Origin: Solenopsis invicta
Taxonomy: Eukaryota; Arthropoda; Insecta; Hymenoptera; Formicidae
NCBI RefSeq assembly: GCF_016802725.1
Contig: NC_052667.1
Span: 20,663,846 to 20,727,845 of the forward strand
Length of the DNA: 64,000 bases
Reading direction: 5' to 3'
This document shows positions 56,601-64,000 of the stretch, piece after piece. Position 1 is the first letter of the stretch; each line of letters starts with the position of its first letter. The translations under genes and the position numbers were made by a program. Under the pieces are notes generated by a model. The model searched no databases, was not told the origin of the DNA, and saw nothing but the letters and a program-made list of their open reading frames with translations.

Positions 56601-58217
56601 TAAAAAAGTTTATTTTAAAGGTGAAAAATAGCATTTTAAGATAGCGTAAATAAAATTGAATTAAATACAATGCCGTTCTAAATATGTTTGAAATCATCAT
56701 TTTTGGCCATATTATCACATTTTTTTCGAAAACGTGATAGATTTTTTCTAAGCACGGATTTTAATTAATTGATCAAAAATCTCGAACAAATGACTCTCCA
56801 CAATCCAAAGACAAAAAAATGGAATTTTGTCTGACAGTGTTATGTAAGCAGATTATGTTTTTATTAGTAATATGTATGTGTGCGTGCGTGCGTGCGTTTG
56901 TGTGTGTGTGTGTGTATTCCAATAGTTTGAATATAGTAAAAATACATGATTATCTAGATTCTAGATAATCTAGATTATCTACCGACAAATACTGTTTGCA
57001 TAAATCAATAAAACTTGGGAATAACCCAATGCGTATTATGTTATAAAATCTTGAAGTATTATTTTAGAAAATCTTTAAACAAAAAGAGCAAATATAACTG
57101 AATAAGACAAATAAGATGTTGCTCGTTGTTAGCAAACGCAAATTAGTAAAGAATAACTGTCAGATTTTTTTTTATTATTCTAACACGAACCATTAATTAG
57201 CGTATCTGACCGTTATTCTTTACTAATTTGCGTTTGCTAACAACAAGCGACTTTCTATTTGCCATTTTAAACGCTGGTCTTAAAATGCGTTGTAAGAATT
57301 TACCCTTTAAGTTTCATGAGTATTATTTTTTTAATGTAACTGATAAAGGCTTAGTATAGTCGAAACGTATTGATATATTCCTTCGGAAATTAAATAAATT
57401 TTTTTCTATTATTGTAACACAAACCAATAATTGCTCGTATTTGACCGTTATTCTTTACTAATAACTAAATAAGATTCTTACATCATTGCGTGAAATTTAT
57501 ATAATATTAATAGTAATTAATATCATTATAGATGGTGCGCGCAAGCAAGCGCTTATGAAAAAGTATTACCGCAGAAAAAATTACACACAAAAAATATTAC
57601 ACACAGAATCTGCTATTTTCTGTGATTTCTTCAGATTGGCAGTAATACGGCAGTAATCGTACTCGTGCATCAATACTGCGTAAAATTTTTCAAATGTCAA
57701 TATCACACAATATTAATTAACAATGAAGTTACAGTTGCTTTTCTGTGAAAAGAATTATTTAAAAGATATTCATCATGTAAAGAAGTATCTACATGTAATA
57801 AGGGTTGTCCTAAGAGAGAAAGGACATTAATTATCACTAGTTCAAGTTGAACTTAGATTACTACAACAAAAAAAATTTGATCAGATAAAGAGGCAAATAA
57901 CTATGTATGTTTCTCAACAAAAACAATACACTTAAAAAAAGCGATCTGACATCAGATACATTTTTGACAAGTAACGCGTTACTTGTAACGTCGTTACCGT
58001 TACAATTACTCTTTGTGGTAACAAATGAGTAACGGCGTTACATTTCATAATTTGTAACGGTAACGGTAACGAGTTACATTTTGTCGGTAATTGTAACGAT
58101 TCGAATATTTACTTTTATCATCACTTTATATTGATAGATGGAGTGCATTAATTTGCTAGATGATAGCAATCCGACGATAGCAAACGATTTTTATGATCAA
58201 ACAATTCTAATATTGAG

Positions 58218-58379
58218 ATGCTAAATAATTATCCAAAAGTTAAATCACTTTTTACTAAATACAATACTGCACTCTCAAGTAGTGCAAGTGTAGAAAGAAT
58301 ATTCAGCGTGAAAGATATTGTATTAACATCGCAAAGGGGTTATCATCTTAATGATGAATTTATAGAACATCACTTATAA
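58218..58379 (+). pseudogene. hAT transposase C-terminal segment, duplicate copy
   Basis: Same 53-residue frame as 40877-41038 with SSASVERIFSVKDIV (Lys for Arg). Still open, still without catalytic domain. Confidence 0.85.
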
Positions 58380-58982
58380 CTTTTAAAAATAATAAACAGA
58401 TTTTTTTGATGAAGTTCAATGCAAAAATGCAATCAAAGCTAAACTATATGTGGTTATATTGAATACAAATATGTGTGACATTAGTACATATAATAAAAAG
58501 ATGTTGACTTAAAATTATACGTGTTTTTAGTATAATTATATACAATACATATTTTGAACCTTATTTCTTTAGAAGATAAAAGAAGATAAAAGAATTGTAT
58601 TTATATTTATCTCAAAAATTTTGTATACGTTTTATTAATGTAAAAAAAAGTAATGAAAATAGTAACAATTTGTTAATTTTTGAGTAACGGTAACGGTAAC
58701 GAACTTTTAACGAACGTTATTTTTATAATGTAACTTTACCAACCCTGACAATTATAATACATTTCGACAAATCCAGTGGAAATTTATATCTCCCCTCATC
58801 TCTCATATGGGTGATATCCATCAACAGCATAAAAAGACAGGTAGATTGGAAGAACGTTCGTTCTCTGTCTACTAATCCTGATGATTGCTCCACTTCCAAT
58901 CTACCTGTCGTTTTATCCTCATCATTGCCGTCAACAGTCCATTCTACACATATGTCGACGGAATAAAGTCATGTAAATATCA

Positions 58983-59497
58983 TTTAAAGAAAATTGTCGG
59001 CGAAACGCCACTTGAGTTTGAAGAGCTTTTAGCACTGTATTGGCACAGATCAAAGCATGTTTAAATTTGAGACCATTATGTCAATTGTCATCTGATCCTA
59101 ATGATTTACAAGCTCTGACGCCTGTACATTTTTTAATAGACGAACCGCTTACAAGTTGGCTCGATATCGATGTCGCGGATAATCCTATTAACAGATATGG
59201 CAGTTGACTCAACGAATAGCGCAATATTTTTGGAAACGATAGAGCGTAGAGTATTTGACAACATTATAGGGTAAGTGCAAATGGACGAAGGAACAACAAA
59301 ATTTGATTGTTAACAATATAGTTTTAATTGACAATGAAAACGCTCCGCCTCAGCAATGGAAAATTGGTAGGGTAATCGAATTGCGTTCTTATATTAATAT
59401 TGAGGTTCGGGTTGCAACAATTAAGATGAAAGATAACGCAATTAAATGCTTAATTACAGCATTATGTAAACTACCTATGAACGGCGATAGTAATTAA
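58983..59497 (+). pseudogene. BEL/Pao integrase tail, duplicate copy
   Basis: Duplicate of 41643-42157 with the same frame breaks, showing they predate the duplication. One Thr to Ala change (NENAPPQQW). Confidence 0.85.
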
Positions 59498-62017
59498 TCA
59501 GATTAATTTAGTGGACGTGACAAGATTAATTAATCAGACTCTAATCGTCGAGACAATTTTTTTCCAGATAAAAAAGCAATGATCGGAACAATATATCTGT
59601 CGTTGGGACGAAGTTACTTTTCGCTGCGCCCTTTTTCCACGATAATCAGCTGACATTTCTGTGCACAGCTGACAAAGACCCAGATGACAAGGTGGAGGGA
59701 TGGCCAACTCTATTTTCAAATAACTCATACGGATTTAAGAAGCTCAGGTAGGCTGGTAACGACGGTGCAAGTTTCGCTCTCGTTTCATTTGCCGATTTCT
59801 CCTTCAAGGATCTACACATGCACGCTGTAATGCTGTGTATACACATAGTAAAACGGCCGAGAGATTTCCGGGAAGATAAAAATATCGTCAGATACTCGCC
59901 ATAAATTTTTTCCTGCGCCGCGAGGTACCAGGATCCGATATACATAAACACGTTCGACGAGAATCACTGAATTTCCATTTTCGACGTCGACTTATCACCC
60001 GTCATTTCGCGATTTACCGACGTCATCTCGTCAGCGCTATTTTGACATGAGTAATAGAAAGATAACGAAGACATTGACCAAAACGTAATGAGACAACGAC
60101 GTTACATACAAAGGGCTTTCTTGGAGACTTATAATTAAAAGGTTTGTGCAGGTTCCCTTTTAACTTTAACTAGTTATTTTTAAACATTATTATTAACTTT
60201 TTTTAAAGTTAACTATTAGATCTCAGTAATGATTAATTCTTTTCATCTGTATAAATGATAGTATAATACAACGGTACCATCCTCAGTACATGTAGAATGT
60301 TTAGTGCAGGTGGTTTATTATTGATACGAATATTGCTTGATGACTTACGAGGAATTTTAAATTAACCGATCATTTTGAAATAATGCTCTTATTAAAATTT
60401 AGTAGTTACTTTAATAATGATAAATTTTTTTTAATACGATTATATTTAATCAATATATCTTGTGTAAGGTTATATTTTACATTATATACGTAAAATCATA
60501 TTTTTAATAATTTAATCATAAAATGTAAAAATTGTGAAAGAATACATGACTATATAAAAAACAATACTTCTTTTTTTATTTCATATAAACTGAAATTATA
60601 AATAAAACAAAAAATTTATTTGATAATTTATATAATTGTTTTGTTATTTAGAATAATGCAACTTTAAAAAATTACGATATTCTAATTTTATATAAATAAT
60701 GATTTTCAAAATTAACTTTTAATTTAACTTAAGTTAATTTAATCATAATGTAACTTTAACTGAATTAATTTTTTATTTATGTAACTTTTGACGTAACTAA
60801 ATTAATTTTATGTATTATCAACCCTAACTTAATTTAGTTAAAAAAATTTATTAACTTACCCAACCCTATGTGTATATAATATACGCAAGGGAAATGCTAA
60901 TAAACTTTGTATGTAACAAGTATTTTCTAGCAGTCAGCTATTCAAATAATATAGCAATTGCTGAACAAATTTTTCGAGCAAAGTTGGATCTTAAATTTTT
61001 TTAATTATTTACTTTAAATTATTAAAAAAGGATAATCCAAAAAGAAATGATAAACTTTAGAACAAACTTTAAAAAGCAGCCAAATTCCTTAAATTCACGT
61101 TACTTTCTTTCACTCTGAAGTTTTTATACTGTGACGAGTAAGTTAACATGAGCCTTTAGTTAAAAAATGTTGCAAACTTTTTCTTGATCTTCTCATGAAC
61201 TGATTAATCTACCGTTTTATTTTTTCTGCTTACTTAACCGATATCTTCGTCGTCGGTTAACTTCATTGCTGGCGTTTCGATCTTTTCCGATTTCTCTGAT
61301 GTGTTTGCTTGGCGAAGAATTTATTTTCTCTTGGTGTGTGCCTCGATTCTTCAAAAGCCTTTATTAATGGCTACCATTTACCTCTCTTGTCTACTCCCGC
61401 GTCATTCTTCTATTTATATATTCTACCATCTCCTATCTTGGTATGAAGTAAAGTATACGAACGACGGAATTTCAACTTCAAAATAGCACTTCAACGTAGA
61501 ACGTGTTCTACGATGCAGTAGTCGAATGGATAAATTCCACAAATTCTTCAGGTATCCGAATGGTCAACAAAAAAAACTGGTTTTTTTCCCTTTCTTAATT
61601 CTAACAGTATCTCTTCACGTTTCTCATATTAGTAGTCATTACTAAAGTTTGCAAGTAAAACTCTAACTTCGTTACGTCTACATCGTTGCTATACTTTTTT
61701 TTAATTTATTTGTAAATAAATAACGAATTGTTAAATCTAAATCGTCAAATTTATTTATTTTATCATTTTCGACAATTTATGACATAAAATATGATAACAC
61801 AGAACAACAACAAAAAATTTAAATTAGAGTTGATGTTTCATATAGATTTTGGATTGTTAAATACAAATTTGTAAACCGTTTTGCTTCATCACGTCCAGTT
61901 TTTTAGATAATTAAGAAAAATCATGGAAAATCTGTGGAAATTGAAATATTTGAGGAAAGAGCAAAAGTAAATATGACATTAAAATGTGGTCCTAGAATAA
62001 ACTTAAATATATTTTTA

Positions 62018-62910
62018 TAGGGTAAAGTCGGTATTTACGCCGCGGGGGGATGTACGCCGCAGCAGTCAGAAAAAATAGAAGAAATAAAGATAGTTTGCTC
62101 AGAACTATTTTGTTATGTGCCTTTATGTTATATTAGTATTGTATTGTAATTATAGTTCTTTATTGTTAATATTAACGAAAATATCGTAAATTGAATTAAT
62201 TTTTTCACGTAGAAGTAGCGCGATCGTGTATTACCGTCTACGTAAAATAATTACTGCAGACAATATAAAAGACATAATAATTATTTCATGATATGTAAAT
62301 GTAGAGCGATAGTAAAGGATGAAATACAAGCAAGATTCAAGTGCATAGCTCTTGTATTCTTTATTTAGTTTGATATCTTGTATATTCCACTTGTTTAGGA
62401 TATACGGCCTTTTCAGCGAGCGGGATTTACCGTAATACAGACACTGCGTGATTGGAAAGCAGCACTTACTCTATGTTGAGCACTATGTTGAGAACACAAT
62501 GCGCACTCTGTTGATGTCTGTGCATATTAATTTCTTTAATATTGCATTATTATTACTTTGTATACATATTTACTGTTCTTATTCCCTAATAAACTTTGTA
62601 AACACATTTTGTAAGTCATTATGTTATTTTATATCATATCTGAAAATATTATTTGTAAATTTCGATGCGCCGTGTATCTTACACATGAGTAGTCATAAAT
62701 CCCGCCACTTTTTTTATATGACAAAAATGTAATGGTTTTTTTAAGTTTCTTTTTCAAGTATAAGAAAAGAAATATTTCATATTTAAAATTTTTTTATAAT
62801 AGTAAACAGTATGAAGTTTTTATTGGCCTAATTTATTTTCCTTAAACATAGTAAATAATACTTGATAAATTATATTTTCGATAGCATGCGTATACACCGA
62901 CTTTACCCTA
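62018..62910. mobile_element. TAGGGTAAAGTCGG MITE-like element, duplicate copy
   Basis: Same element as 44678-45573. It differs by a 2-base loss near 62429, one T fewer in a T-run and one substitution in the right terminal repeat region. Confidence 0.7.
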
Positions 62911-63063
62911 AGTTAAATATAGTGTAGAAAATAAAAAAAGTTGTTTACTAGTGTTATTATAGCTCATACGTCATATAACAAATCGACGTAAAGTCGACTA
63001 TTATGCAACAGACATCAGGTAACTTTGAAAATAAAAAGTTGCAAACAATAAAAAGTACGGAGT

Positions 63064-64000
63064 CAGAATTGGGTAAGTTAATGTCTTATGTTATAATTAA
63101 ATTAACTTAAAATTGGTCACAATTAAATTAACCTAAAAAGTTAATTTAGTTACGTTAAAAATTACATGAATGAAAAACTAACTGACATTTAGTCAAAAGT
63201 TGCGCGGAGATTAAGTTACATATATTAAAAGTTAATTGTGAGAAGCATTATTTGCATTAAATTAAAATATCATAGTTTCTTATAATTCAATTAATATAAA
63301 TAACGGAACACTTACAACACAGATTATCAAATAAAAGTGTTTTATTTATATATATTTTACCAAGTTTATATAAAATAACAAAAAAATATTATTTTTTGTT
63401 AAAAAATGTATGTTTTTTACACAAGTAAATATAAGTTTTTTTGTACATAATTAAACTTTTAAATAAAAAAAAAAATTATTTTAAAGCACATAAACTGTAA
63501 TATATTGATAGTTAAAGTTAAAATTTATGTGTTTTAAAAATAACTAATTGTAGTTGAAAATTGACTCATTTAAAATTAATATGTAAATTAAGTAGTTATT
63601 AGATTTATGATTTTTTATTTTTTTAACTAGCTCCTAATCAATTCATTACAGAACGAATAATAGAAAATATTCCAGAGGAATATAATATGAGGCTAAGTCG
63701 ATCTTCGAACATCAATAAGATTAATACGGAAAATGATGCATGTCTCGTTTGTGCAAATGGTGATATGCCTATAGGTGCACATATATGTTATATATAACAA
63801 AAATTTGTTTATACTATTGATGATTATTCTGCACTAATTGGAGAAACAGGGTGTGGTCAGAAACGAATTTGTAAAATTTTGAACTATCTGGAAGTGCGAA
63901 CGAAGTCTGAGCGATAAGAGAAATAGAGGATAATTGGAGAGGATTTGCATCTAAAACTTCTCCCAGAGGCAGATACCTTTAACGAGACAATATAGAACAG
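63064..64000 (+). pseudogene. hAT-related repeat and Cys/His-rich remnant, duplicate copy, cut by window end
   Basis: Duplicate of 45727-46663. The degraded exon starts at about 63652 and has the same in-frame stop in place of a Cys. Confidence 0.5.

Larger units (their letters stand above)
53691..64000 (+). repeat. Segmental duplication, copy 2 (cut by window end)
   Basis: Direct repeat of 36351-46663. Feature positions shift by 17340 to 17337. It begins in mid-arm of the palindromic Tc1-like element (53691-53866 is the right-arm remnant). The element's remaining left 935 bp are absent here. All elements listed in copy 1 recur: hAT tail frame 58218-58379 (one Arg to Lys change), BEL/Pao remnant 58983-59497, TAGGGTAAAG element 62018-62910 and others. 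Confidence 0.95.

Overview
The window looks like nuclear DNA from an insect, most likely an ant or other hymenopteran. It is strongly AT-rich, has spliceosomal exons with GT/AG borders, carries microsatellites, and contains typical insect transposon families (mariner, hAT, piggyBac-like, Mutator-like, Copia, BEL/Pao). The remnant host-type domains are NRF-6-like, DUF4806-type and a secreted-peptide exon. The ant assignment is inference. No intact multi-exon gene is visible, and almost every recognisable coding stretch is a transposon relic or a single exon.

Layout. 1-1800: a deleted mariner and a piggyBac-like MITE, both lodged in one hAT-related repeat. 3217-3320 (minus): an NRF-6-like second exon with a premature stop; a phase-compatible first exon with signal peptide lies at 30315-30534 (minus), so 3.3-30.3 kb may be one transposon-filled intron. 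3714-7576: a broken Copia element containing a solo LTR and a mariner fragment. 11281-12530: a full-length dead mariner. 13575-15707 and 16541-18890: two diverged copies of a long LTR-like element encoding a small protein with a repeated SSVEFLEE motif; between them is a DUF4806-type two-exon fragment. 20327-23765: nested inverted-repeat elements. 24104-26040 and 27460-29044: MITEs with internal hairpins. 31805-32046: a near-perfect hairpin MITE with 8-bp target duplications. 33499-34727: a Mutator-like remnant. 35416-36526: a nested palindromic Tc1-like element.

36351-46663 is repeated in direct orientation at 53691-64000 (cut by the window end), nearly identical by eye. It carries hAT, BEL/Pao, LTR-fragment and MITE relics. 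Its left breakpoint lies inside the palindromic Tc1-like element. The single-copy spacer (46664-53690) has microsatellites, one MITE with a transposase tail, a DUF4806-type linker exon and a TATA-driven secreted-peptide first exon at 51508-51582 (minus), the best candidate for a live host gene.

Most notable: in the two LTR-like copies the SSVEFLEE motif (four instances) varies almost only at synonymous sites, which suggests an expressed, selected and possibly undescribed element-encoded protein. The duplication with a palindrome breakpoint comes second.
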